A stretch of DNA of 64,000 nt from Janthinobacterium silvisoli (GTDB taxonomy: Bacteria; Pseudomonadota; Gammaproteobacteria; Burkholderiales; Burkholderiaceae_D). The notes under the pieces are model-generated. The model saw only the letters and a list, made by a program, of their open reading frames with translations. It was not told the DNA's origin and ran no database searches. Every line of letters starts with the position of its first letter. Within the stretch, counting starts at the first letter, position 1. Position numbers and translations under genes: made by a program. The stretch is from NCBI RefSeq assembly GCF_014200725.1, contig NZ_JACHCL010000005.1, forward strand, positions 62,001 to 126,000, given 5' to 3'. Of this stretch, positions 34,695 through 43,054 are shown piece by piece.

Positions 34695-37600
34695 TCAAAG
34701 CAACGGCGGCGGCGTCATCAAGGGCGGCGGCGCACTGAACAGCAAAGCCGCCAATTCCGGGAACTGCGCCAAGTCCACCCAAGCCGGCAAACCTTCACGC
34801 CAGACCTTGGTGGTGGCCGGCACGATTTGCCCGGCGCGCACAAACTGCACGATATGCTGGGCCGTAAATGGGCCCTGCTGCTTGCCATCGACACCGAGGA
34901 AATACTGGTATTCCACCAGCGGAGGTGGCGAAAACAGCGGTGGCGGAGCGCTGTTCAGGGACGGTGCAGCAAACAGCGGTGCAGGGGCAGCGACCGGGGC
35001 CGGTGCAAACAGCGCTTGCAAGGTTCCCGCTTCCAGCACTTCCGGCTTGAGTGCGTACTTCAGGCGCGGCAAGCCATCTTCATCGGCTTCGCGCACTTCC
35101 CATTCATGCGCGTCGGCATCGGAATCGGCAATCACATTGGCCCACAACTTCAAGTTATCCAGCAGCTTTTCTTCCAGTCGCTTGATTTCGCTATCCGTCA
35201 TACCCTTGCGGCGCGCGCTTTCACGCAAGTCGCCAGCGATTTCATTGGCGATGGCATTGCCGAAACCTTTGTTGTCAAGCTGTCCGCCCCCCGTCATGTC
35301 GACCAGGCGCGGCGTATAGACATTGCTGGCGTAATAACTGGCCAGCGCAGACAAGGCCACCGTCTGCACGTCGTCGAATTCGGCCAGGCGGGCCGCCACG
35401 CGCTCTTCGATCAAGCCACGGAAGACGGACAGCAAACCGTTCTGGCGTATCGAACGCTCATTGCCGATGCGTCGCATGTCGCCGCGCCCCATGGCAAACA
35501 AATATTGCCCCAGCGGCACCACCCGGCCGTTATGGCGCGTCAGCACGCCCAGCATGATGGCTTTCAGGAACAAACTGAAGTCTTCGGCCAGACGCCGAAT
35601 CTCATCCGTGCTTGGCGCAATCGGGTGATTGAACTGGGTCGAGTCGATATGCGTGTGGATAGGCGCCTTGTCGTTATCGCTTTCCTTGCGATAACTGGTG
35701 CGCCAGCCTTCCAGGCCGCGCAGCACCGTCATTGGCACGCCAGCCAGTTCGCAATAAGCGACGGCGCGGCCCTGGATACCGGTTTCCACGATTTCCACCT
35801 GGCTGCTGGTGATGCCGGCCTGGGTTTGCACACAGGCATAAATTTCAGCGCCAAACTTGGCCTTGAACGCTTGCGCGCCCGCCACGCCGATCACGCATTT
35901 GTACTGGTCTGCCACGACCGTGAATTCGCCGACCATATTGGCGTCGATCCATGGCATGGCGCAGGCCAGCAATTTACGGAAATAATCCTGGCGCCGGCCT
36001 GGCTCCATCTGTTCCAGCGCGTCAAACAAGGGGTCAAGCTGGGCAGCGCCGCCATCATTGATGCCCATGCTGGCCAGGCGGTTTTCCGCCATGCGCTTGA
36101 CCTTGTTCAATATCTCCGTGCGCTGGGCCGGTTCGCCCAGCATGGGGAACAGGGTTTTCGAGCCGCCGATGTCCTGGAACGCTTCGTCAGCCCACTCGCG
36201 CAAGGTGGCCGGGGCCGGCATGGCGATGTCGCGCACGGTGACGGGCACCAGGATGGCGGTGGCATGGTCTTTCTTTAAATCCTTTTGCACGATCACATTG
36301 GCCGTCTGCAATTGGTCCAGCATGTCGAGCACGCCAGCGCGACCAAGCTGCAATTCGCCCACCAGGCCATTCCACACGGCGCGGCCCTGGGCATCGACAC
36401 CGGTGCGGTTGCCCAGCCAGCGCGACACATCGCGCAGCAGCAGCACGGCCTCTTCGGCAGCCCGGCCCCGCAAATGGAATTTGAGCGCATTGGCCATTTC
36501 CGTGCGCAGATGGTCCATCACCACGCCGGCCTGTTTTTCGCCGCTGCCGAAGAAGCCGCCACGCGTCTGCTCCAGGTTATTCAGCAAACGTTCGTATTCG
36601 CGCGTGCGCACGGCTTCCTTGATTTCGCGATAACGCTCGGCATTGGTATCGATCTGGACAATCAAGCCGCTGCCTGGCGCTTCGATGCGGTCCTTGATCT
36701 GTTCCACCAGCGACAGCACATACTCCAGGCCGCCGAATTGCTTGTTATCCAGATAGCCATACAACTGGTCGCGCACCACTTTCTTGATGTTCTCGAACAA
36801 TTCCTGGCGCCGCTTGGCGATGCGGTCTTCCGTCGTGTCGGCCGTGGAATCCTGGTCGCGCACGGCGTCGCGCTCGAGCTGGCGCATGGCGTCGCGCACT
36901 TGCGTCGGCCACTCCTTGCGGTCATAGCCCGTACGGATATCTTCGATGCGGCGGTTGACCCGGTCTTCCACGCCACTGAGCAAGCTGCCCTGGCGCTCGG
37001 CCAGCAAATCATCGACGATCTGGAAATCCTCGAAAGCGCCGTTGGAACGTTTCAGTTCGATGCTTTTGTCGGAAAATACGGGGAAATCGTTGAATGGCGT
37101 GGGACGCATGCCCATGTGGGCAGCCAAAAAGGCATTGCGCTGATCGTCATTGGCGCGGTTCACGCCAGCGTCCACACCACCGACGCCAAAGAAGGCTTTC
37201 AGCATGGCCCCGGCCCAGCGGTGGGCCCGTTCGTCGCGCGCCGCTTCCTGGCGCGTATCGAGTACGGCCATGCCGAACGAGGAAAAACGCCGGGAAAAAT
37301 ACAGGCGCATGTCGCCGAAGCGGTTTTGCGGCACCGGCGCCTTGTACATGGAATTCTTGTGCTGCGCCTGGTTGACGGCGATAGAACGCTTGGCGCGGGC
37401 AAAATCGGCCGAGGCAAAGTCTTCGAACAGGGAATCGGCCACCATGTGATAGATGTCATCGACGCTGTCCGTGTGCTGCTGGGCCAGATTGCCCGAATCG
37501 ACCAGGAACACTTCGTTATACGGCACGCGCGCCAGTTCCGGGCGGTCATATTCATCCCAGCGGCTCAGATAATTCTTGTTGCCCATCATCGCCGATTCCA

Positions 37601-38396
37601 GCTCCATCAGCGCCGCATAGGCATTGCCCTCGGTCCTGTCCTTGTTGTTCTTGCTAAAGCCGCTGGGCAGGAACAGCATCAGCTCCACGTCGGCTTGATC
37701 GACTTCATTCTCGGCGATCCAGCGCGCCAGGTAACCCATGTCGAGGAAGGAACCGGAACCGGTGCCGCCAGCTACCGAGCCGACCACCACGATGCGGAAA
37801 CGGCCCGCTTCCATGCGCAGGCCCAGTTCACTGAGCTGGCGCTCGTGCGACAAACCGGCTTTCAGGGTTTTCAGTTTCAAACGGATCTTGTCGCGCACCT
37901 TGCTGTATTTGTCGAAGAAATACAAACGCGAGACGGCGCGCACCTGGCCCGCGCCCGATTGCATGTCGAAATTCAGGTCGCGGATTTTCTGCGGCGTCAG
38001 CGGCAGCCATTCCTTGATATGCGGATAACGTTCCAGCGAATCGTCATTGCGGCTATATTTATCGGCATCAAACGAACCGACCACTTTTTCATCGTCGGTA
38101 AATTTCAGCAAATCGAACTGCAAATCCTGCGCCTGCGATTCGCCGCTTTCCACCACTGCACCATTGTCGAGGTCAAAATGGATGAACTGTGCCACGGGAA
38201 ACTCGGTCAGGTTCTCGACGCGCGTGCGGTGGCCGGCATTGCCCCACAGGGTGTTGAGGATGCGCCGGCGCACGCGCATCAGCACTTGCATGCCGGTACC
38301 GCCCACGCCGATGAACAGCGTGGGGCGCAAATCGATGATCTTGTCCTGCTTGCGCTCGCCCTGCGCGCCGACGGTCTGGTTCAAGGTGTCTGACAT
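34695..38396 (-). CDS. Tubulin/FtsZ-like GTPase with C-terminal GYF-type domain
   Basis: A 1233-residue protein. Residues 27-40 (LFIGVGGTGMQVLM) resemble the tubulin/FtsZ T1 loop, and residues 210-216 are GGTGSGS, the tubulin signature. This places it with the Tubulin_2 branch of FtsZ-like proteins, far longer than FtsZ (about 400). The middle of about 700 residues is helical and unassigned. The last 70 residues, from about 1162 (YQYFLGVDGKQQGPFTAQHI, then GLPAWVDLAQFPELAALL), are a GYF-like/GYF_2 domain that binds proline-rich ligands in other proteins. It is the core of the six-gene cluster. Confidence 0.85.
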   Translation of the reverse strand: MSDTLNQTVGAQGERKQDKIIDLRPTLFIGVGGTGMQVLMRVRRRILNTLWGNAGHRTRVENLTEFPVAQFIHFDLDNGAVVESGESQAQDLQFDLLKFTDDEKVVGSFDADKYSRNDDSLERYPHIKEWLPLTPQKIRDLNFDMQSGAGQVRAVSRLYFFDKYSKVRDKIRLKLKTLKAGLSHERQLSELGLRMEAGRFRIVVVGSVAGGTGSGSFLDMGYLARWIAENEVDQADVELMLFLPSGFSKNNKDRTEGNAYAALMELESAMMGNKNYLSRWDEYDRPELARVPYNEVFLVDSGNLAQQHTDSVDDIYHMVADSLFEDFASADFARAKRSIAVNQAQHKNSMYKAPVPQNRFGDMRLYFSRRFSSFGMAVLDTRQEAARDERAHRWAGAMLKAFFGVGGVDAGVNRANDDQRNAFLAAHMGMRPTPFNDFPVFSDKSIELKRSNGAFEDFQIVDDLLAERQGSLLSGVEDRVNRRIEDIRTGYDRKEWPTQVRDAMRQLERDAVRDQDSTADTTEDRIAKRRQELFENIKKVVRDQLYGYLDNKQFGGLEYVLSLVEQIKDRIEAPGSGLIVQIDTNAERYREIKEAVRTREYERLLNNLEQTRGGFFGSGEKQAGVVMDHLRTEMANALKFHLRGRAAEEAVLLLRDVSRWLGNRTGVDAQGRAVWNGLVGELQLGRAGVLDMLDQLQTANVIVQKDLKKDHATAILVPVTVRDIAMPAPATLREWADEAFQDIGGSKTLFPMLGEPAQRTEILNKVKRMAENRLASMGINDGGAAQLDPLFDALEQMEPGRRQDYFRKLLACAMPWIDANMVGEFTVVADQYKCVIGVAGAQAFKAKFGAEIYACVQTQAGITSSQVEIVETGIQGRAVAYCELAGVPMTVLRGLEGWRTSYRKESDNDKAPIHTHIDSTQFNHPIAPSTDEIRRLAEDFSLFLKAIMLGVLTRHNGRVVPLGQYLFAMGRGDMRRIGNERSIRQNGLLSVFRGLIEERVAARLAEFDDVQTVALSALASYYASNVYTPRLVDMTGGGQLDNKGFGNAIANEIAGDLRESARRKGMTDSEIKRLEEKLLDNLKLWANVIADSDADAHEWEVREADEDGLPRLKYALKPEVLEAGTLQALFAPAPVAAPAPLFAAPSLNSAPPPLFSPPPLVEYQYFLGVDGKQQGPFTAQHIVQFVRAGQIVPATTKVWREGLPAWVDLAQFPELAALLFSAPPPLMTPPPLL

Positions 38397-38420
38397 GATG
38401 TGTCCTATCGGCTCACTTAA

Positions 38421-38861
38421 TTAGTTACGGCTGGAAGTAAACGTCAGCACCAGCGCCACCAGGCCCACCAGCAGCAGCGGTCCCATGAACAATGGCGCGA
38501 GGAATTTATGCGCATTCACGGCAGCCAGCACGACGGCCGTCGCCAGGCTGGCCAGGAAAATAAACAGCCACCAGCCCGAAGCATTGGCCTTGTTGGGCGG
38601 CAAGCGCTTGGCCACCAGGCCATTCGCATACGCATTTTTGGCAAAGAAAAAGGCGATGAACAGCACCAGCAGCACGGCGCCGCCGATCAGGGTATCGCGC
38701 GCCGAGGTATCGGTGGCGCTGGCCGGGTCCAGCGTAGCAGGCGCATCGACGCTGGCCGTGGTGGCAGGCGTGACGGGCGCGCTGGCGCTGGCATCGGCAG
38801 GCGTGCTGGCAGGCGCCGGCAAGGTAAAGCCTGCATTGTCTTTGGGAGTCTCTTGTGCCAT
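38421..38861 (-). CDS. Small membrane protein of the tubulin-like cluster
   Basis: A 146-residue protein: a Pro/Ala/Thr-rich first half (TLPAPASTPADASASAPVTP) and then three hydrophobic segments (LIGGAVLLVLFIAFFFAKNA, WWLFIFLASLATAVVLAAVN and FLAPLFMGPLLLVGLVALVL). I do not recognise a family. It lies 24 bases upstream of the tubulin-like gene and 55 bases after the VWA-like gene, so it is part of the same transcript. The proline-rich tail is a possible ligand for the GYF domain of the GTPase (inference). Confidence 0.8.
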   Translation of the reverse strand: MAQETPKDNAGFTLPAPASTPADASASAPVTPATTASVDAPATLDPASATDTSARDTLIGGAVLLVLFIAFFFAKNAYANGLVAKRLPPNKANASGWWLFIFLASLATAVVLAAVNAHKFLAPLFMGPLLLVGLVALVLTFTSSRN

Positions 38862-38916
38862 CGTCTGCCTCGAAAAATAAGGGTGGTGTAATCAGGGGTA
38901 AAAAATAGATGCGGGC

Positions 38917-40407
38917 TTAACCCAGCGCCAGCGTCTGGCCATCGGCAACGCGCACGATCACGGGCTTGCCCAGGCCACGCCGGATGGTGCCGATCTCGCG
39001 CCCGCCATCATCTTTGATGACGAGACTCTTGTATGGTTTCAGCAAAACCTGGCGCGGCAGGCCATTGACCACGATCCGATAGCGCTTGCTGCTGGTCGAC
39101 AAGAGGCCGAACAGCACGAAAGCCAGCAACAGCAGCAAAATTGCACCGGTGATCAGCAACACCGGCAGCAGCGGATACTGGATGCGCACCAGCAACGGCA
39201 CCGTGGCTTGCGAGGCGCGCACGCTGTCGGGCGGCGTAAACACTTCCGAAATCGGGTCGCCGGGGAACAAGTCCTGCAATTGCTGTGAAAATTCGGGCGA
39301 CAGGGCAAGTTTTTGGTCCGCCAGCCCCACCGTGGCCGTCATCGGCAACAGCACCTGCTTGCCCATCGCGGCCAGTGCCTGGGTCGACCAGGGCGAAGGA
39401 ATCTGTGCCATCGGCAAGTCAAACCGCACTTCCACCTGCTGGCTGGCACCCGGCAACAAGCCGCTGATCTCGCCAGGGCTCACCTGCAGCGGCGCGGCCT
39501 GTCCCGCCAGGGTCGCTTGCACGGTGGCGTGTTCGATCACATACGGGAAAAACATGTTTTGCAGGGAGGCCTGCAAGACCACCTTGGGCACCAGTTTCTC
39601 GGCGTCCACATCGAGCACGATGGTGCGCCCGTCACGGCCCAGGCTGGCGTGTACATTGGCGCTGTTCTGCACCGATTGGGGCACGATGCGCACGGCGTCC
39701 TGGTCGACCGGTTTCAAGCGGGCCGGCGCGCGCGTGAGCACTTGCGACAAGCGGCCTTCTGCCTGGATGCGGTTGAGCGCTTCGGCGGCCGGCTGGCCAT
39801 ACGCCAGCGCATACACCATCAAGCCCTTGGCGCTATAAAGTTTGCCCTGCACCGGCATGCGCAAGGCATACACCAGGGTCTTGGTGATCGACGGTTCCAG
39901 ATGCAGCAAACGGTAAAAGTCGCGGTTGCGCTCGGCCGTCTGGCTATCGTTGTTCGGGCTGTTCTTGTTGTTCGTAAAGATCCACACGATGCCGGACGCC
40001 GAACGGAACGGGCCGGTGATGGTTTTCGTCACGGCTTCCTGGAAATCGGTGTCCGCCAGCGCCTGGCCGCTGCCCTTGCGCGCCAGGCCCAGCGGCGCCA
40101 GCTGGCCCGCGATGGCGGATGCGCCACGGCCTTGTCCCAGCAGCAATGGCGAGACATTGCCGCCATTGCTCTGGCTAAAGGCCAGCAGGAACAATGGATC
40201 GTCGGGCGTGCTGGCCGCCTGCGCCACGGCGCCCACCAGCGCTTTCAATTGCGATTGCGGGTCCGTATAAAACGGTTCCATCCAGCCCGAGTTTTGCACC
40301 AAAAACGCTTGCTGGATGCCTGCCGCGTGCAGCGGCAAGGCCAGCGCGAAAGCTGCCATGGCAACGGCAGAGCGCAACAGACGGGACAGGCGCAGGGAGA
40401 CCATCAT
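38917..40407 (-). CDS. Secreted/membrane-anchored VWA-like protein of the tubulin-like cluster
   Basis: A 496-residue protein. A signal sequence (LLRSAVAMAAFALALPLHAA) is followed by QQAFLVQNSGWMEPFYTDPQ and FLLAFSQSNGGNVSPLL. This pattern fits a von Willebrand factor A-like fold, with a metal-site-like Asn-Ser in place of DxSxS. A long beta-rich region precedes a C-terminal membrane helix (PVLLITGAILLLLLAFVLFG) and a short basic cytoplasmic domain. The VWA assignment is tentative. It begins in an ATGA overlap with the upstream gene. Confidence 0.8.
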   Translation of the reverse strand: MMVSLRLSRLLRSAVAMAAFALALPLHAAGIQQAFLVQNSGWMEPFYTDPQSQLKALVGAVAQAASTPDDPLFLLAFSQSNGGNVSPLLLGQGRGASAIAGQLAPLGLARKGSGQALADTDFQEAVTKTITGPFRSASGIVWIFTNNKNSPNNDSQTAERNRDFYRLLHLEPSITKTLVYALRMPVQGKLYSAKGLMVYALAYGQPAAEALNRIQAEGRLSQVLTRAPARLKPVDQDAVRIVPQSVQNSANVHASLGRDGRTIVLDVDAEKLVPKVVLQASLQNMFFPYVIEHATVQATLAGQAAPLQVSPGEISGLLPGASQQVEVRFDLPMAQIPSPWSTQALAAMGKQVLLPMTATVGLADQKLALSPEFSQQLQDLFPGDPISEVFTPPDSVRASQATVPLLVRIQYPLLPVLLITGAILLLLLAFVLFGLLSTSSKRYRIVVNGLPRQVLLKPYKSLVIKDDGGREIGTIRRGLGKPVIVRVADGQTLALG

Positions 40408-41894
40408 GCCTGCAATTTCCAGCCATCGATGCGGCCCAGCGACGGGTGATACGCCCACAAGGTGCCCTGGTGCGTGAACAAGCGCATACGCCAGGGCTCA
40501 TCGACCGAAAAGGTGTGGAAAGCCAGGATTTGCGCGTCGTCATCCTGCACCAGGGTGGCATACATGCGCTCTTTCGAACGCAGCACGCTGTCGAGGCTGA
40601 CGCGCGTGTCGAAGCGTACGCCCAGCACGCTATCGCCCGCCTCCAGCAGCGGCATCACCGACCGGCTGCTGCCGCCATCATCGCCCTGCTCCGGTTCTTG
40701 CCATGGCGCATGCTTGAGCTTTCTGGAAAAACGGTAATTAAAGCTGCCCGAGCAAAGGCGCGGCTCCATCGCCACGGCGAATTCGCCCACCGTCCCCAGT
40801 TTCAGATAGCCATAGCGGTCGGCACCGCTGTCAAAACACAGCTGCCACAGGTCGCCGTCGCGCGACAGATACGGGCAACCAAAATCAAACTGCGGCAGCA
40901 AGCCGGCCGGCCATGGCGTCCAATTCGCCACCATGCTGCCATCCTGACGCTGCTGCAGGCGCAACTGGCCATGTTCGCACGGCCAGATCACGCTGCGGCC
41001 ATAGGCGACAGGTGCGCTGACCTTGCCCAGCGCAACGGCGCCATCGAGCACCACTTCGGCGCCAAGCGTGTTTTGCACATCGAGGTTAAGGAAACGGATC
41101 ACCCCATCGTCGCCTTGCAGCGGCGCCCACAGGCGGTTCTGGAACCAGATCGGAGCGGCTGCCGATGGCGCGTCGCCCAGATGCTCGACCTGGTAACTGA
41201 GCGAGGGAAAATCGGCGGTGATGCACGCCAGGCCATGGCCACTGGGCACATACAGACGGCTGTTATAGCCACTGGCCATCTCGGCGCGCCAGGCCATCTC
41301 GCCCAGCAGGCATTCGGACAGCAAGCCGCCCTGAGACGATTCGAGCGCCAGCCAGTGCTTCGATCCTGGCAGCCAGCCGTACAGCGCGCCCTTGCGCGCA
41401 TCCAGCGCCAGCAAGGCAGCGCCGGTGGTGCCGAAGCGGGCCGAGAAAAACGCATATTCGCCAGGCGGTGGCGTGGGCATGCTGACATCGGGATCGGCAT
41501 TCGCGCCGGCGTCGGCAGACCCATCTCGTGCGGCACCGCGTGCCAGCTTCAGCGCCTGGCCCGTCTGGCGCAGGCCGATGGCGCCCGGCACCACGTTGCT
41601 ATTGATGGGCCGCGCGCCAAACGGCGGCACCCAGGCGCTGGCCTGGCCGCTCTGGATCGGCGTCTTCAAACTGATGCCGGTAAACGGACTAAACTGGAAT
41701 TCGGGTGGAAAATGCACGTCGGCATCGTCAGGCAGGAGATGCGTACGCATCAACTGGCCGATATCGTCCGCGTTCAGGCGCGGCGATACCGCATGGCCCA
41801 AGGCGCTACGCTTCAATTGCAAGCCGGTCTGTGCTTCATCGGCTATCCAGACGCCCGACTGCAGCAGCCATTCTCCCGTGGTTTTATGATCCAT
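40404..41894 (-). CDS. Uncharacterised protein of the tubulin-like cluster, possibly beta-propeller
   Basis: A 496-residue soluble protein of no family I recognise. The sequence is rich in Trp, Gly and beta strands (KHWLALESSQGGLLSECLLG, SGYNSRLYVPSGHGLACITA, GRSVIWPCEHGQLRLQQRQD, YGYLKLGTVGEFAVAMEPR), with spaced aromatic-Asp turns as in a beta-propeller; this is an inference. There is no signal or membrane helix. It is the first gene of the six-gene cluster; I start at the ATG at 41894 (MDHKTTGEWLLQSGVW). The stop overlaps the start of the VWA-like gene. Confidence 0.78.
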   Translation of the reverse strand: MDHKTTGEWLLQSGVWIADEAQTGLQLKRSALGHAVSPRLNADDIGQLMRTHLLPDDADVHFPPEFQFSPFTGISLKTPIQSGQASAWVPPFGARPINSNVVPGAIGLRQTGQALKLARGAARDGSADAGANADPDVSMPTPPPGEYAFFSARFGTTGAALLALDARKGALYGWLPGSKHWLALESSQGGLLSECLLGEMAWRAEMASGYNSRLYVPSGHGLACITADFPSLSYQVEHLGDAPSAAAPIWFQNRLWAPLQGDDGVIRFLNLDVQNTLGAEVVLDGAVALGKVSAPVAYGRSVIWPCEHGQLRLQQRQDGSMVANWTPWPAGLLPQFDFGCPYLSRDGDLWQLCFDSGADRYGYLKLGTVGEFAVAMEPRLCSGSFNYRFSRKLKHAPWQEPEQGDDGGSSRSVMPLLEAGDSVLGVRFDTRVSLDSVLRSKERMYATLVQDDDAQILAFHTFSVDEPWRMRLFTHQGTLWAYHPSLGRIDGWKLQA

Positions 41895-42190
41895 TGATTT
41901 CTTCTGTCGCAAACGATGACCGCCATGGGACGTGGCGTATGACACAGGGAACAAATAAAGGCGGTACTACGCGCTGCGGCTGATTTTCACTCAGCCGTGG
42001 CATGGTGATCATAGTAACGCTTTTTTATCCTTGTGGAAACATTGACCACGTCTCAGCTGATACTGATGCGCTGCCAAACGAACATTCTTTGATATTATAA
42101 ACATAACAAATAAGCATATCTTTGTGCGCGCGCAAGACGTCAGCCTTGATCTCGCGCTTGTTGAGCTACTTATCTGCTATTTCTCGCCTG
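41895..42190. other. 296-base intergenic region before the tubulin-like cluster
   Basis: This gap lies between the first cluster gene and the end of rfaE2 and contains no gene that I can support. On the minus strand an AT-rich stretch at 42080-42120 includes a TATAAT (plus 42094-42099), but I find no convincing -35. It is the likely promoter region of the cluster. Confidence 0.6.
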
Positions 42191-42667
42191 CTATTTCTCG
42201 CGCACCTTGCTCAGCAGTTTGGTGGTCGAGCGGTCGTGCTTGAAATCGATGGCCACGGCTTGCCCGCCATACGCCAGCACGGCTTTGCCTTCCGGAATCG
42301 CCGTCATGTCGTAGTCGCCGCCCTTGACATAGATTTCAGGGGTGATTTCCTGCACCACTTCCAGCGCGCTGTCTTCCGAGAACGGCACTACCAGGCTGAC
42401 CGATGCCAAAGCGGCCAGCACGGCCAGGCGGTCTTCGCAGCTGTTCAAAGGGCGGTCATCGCCCTTGCCCAGGCGTTTGACGGAAGCATCGGTATTGATG
42501 GCAACCACCAGCGATGCGCCCAGCGCGCGCGCCTGCGCCAGATAAGTTACGTGGCCGCGGTGCAAAATATCGAACACGCCGTTGGTGACAACCACCGGTT
42601 TCGGCAGGGCAGCGGCGCGCTCTTTTAATGTGTCGCGGCTGCAAATCTTGTTTTCAAAATCAGGCAT
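42191..42667 (-). CDS. rfaE2: D-glycero-beta-D-manno-heptose 1-phosphate adenylyltransferase
   Basis: A 158-residue nucleotidyltransferase making ADP-heptose precursor for the lipopolysaccharide core, corresponding to the C-terminal half of E. coli HldE. The nucleotidyltransferase motif is VVVTNGVFDILHRGHVTYLA (with the HxGH-like His-Arg-Gly-His), and the end of the fold has PEIYVKGGDYDMTAIPEGKA. As in other Burkholderiales, the kinase half is encoded elsewhere. The DUF3717 gene lies just upstream on the same strand. Confidence 0.95.
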   Translation of the reverse strand: MPDFENKICSRDTLKERAAALPKPVVVTNGVFDILHRGHVTYLAQARALGASLVVAINTDASVKRLGKGDDRPLNSCEDRLAVLAALASVSLVVPFSEDSALEVVQEITPEIYVKGGDYDMTAIPEGKAVLAYGGQAVAIDFKHDRSTTKLLSKVREK

Positions 42668-42698
42668 AAAGATAGTCTCTTTTAATTCAGTATGGGTT

Positions 42699-42902
42699 TC
42701 AGTGCAGGTCGTGGATCAGCGCCAGGACGGCCGGATCCAGGCTATCTTGTTCGATGCTAGTCTGGTGACGGTAAATCATCAGCGCATATACGGTGGCCAG
42801 CCGGCTGACGGGCGGCGACAGCGCATATTCGTTGCCGCGTGCCGGTTGCCGCTCCCGCCAGTAATTGATTGCCGCTTCCAATGCCTGCAGACTCAGTTCC
42901 AT
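42699..42902 (-). CDS. DUF3717 family protein
   Basis: A 67-residue helical protein (MELSLQALEAAINYWRERQP, then a middle LSPPVSRLATVYALMIYRHQ). This matches the DUF3717 pattern, a small Burkholderiales family of unknown function. I start at the ATG at 42902 with GGAGG six bases before it. It lies 31 bases upstream of rfaE2 and divergent from oxyR (152 bases between the starts). Confidence 0.85.
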   Translation of the reverse strand: MELSLQALEAAINYWRERQPARGNEYALSPPVSRLATVYALMIYRHQTSIEQDSLDPAVLALIHDLH

Positions 42903-43009
42903 GAACGCCTCCACCGTGACCCTGCCCGCATTATAGGGGCCGATCCGCTACAATACGCCATCCGCGCCACAGTTTGGCGCTTTCGGCAGTATTGGCCACC
43001 TTACATTTA

Positions 43010-43029
43010 TTGCAAGTAATTGCAAGTAA
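43010..43029 (+). repeat. Tandem direct repeat in the oxyR promoter region
   Basis: Two exact copies of TTGCAAGTAA lie back to back (43010-43019, 43020-43029), in helical phase, 25 bases upstream of the oxyR ATG. It could be a regulator site or the leader of the transcript; I see no match to the OxyR consensus. Confidence 0.6.
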
Positions 43030-43054
43030 GTACATCCTGTGTTTCAATCTCCTT

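Noticed and set aside
36285-38393. A 702-codon plus-strand reading frame antisense to the tubulin-like gene
   Set aside because: It is the mirror of a high-GC coding strand: rich in His, Gln, Arg and Ala, with no domain, signal or binding site. The minus-strand gene has clear tubulin motifs.
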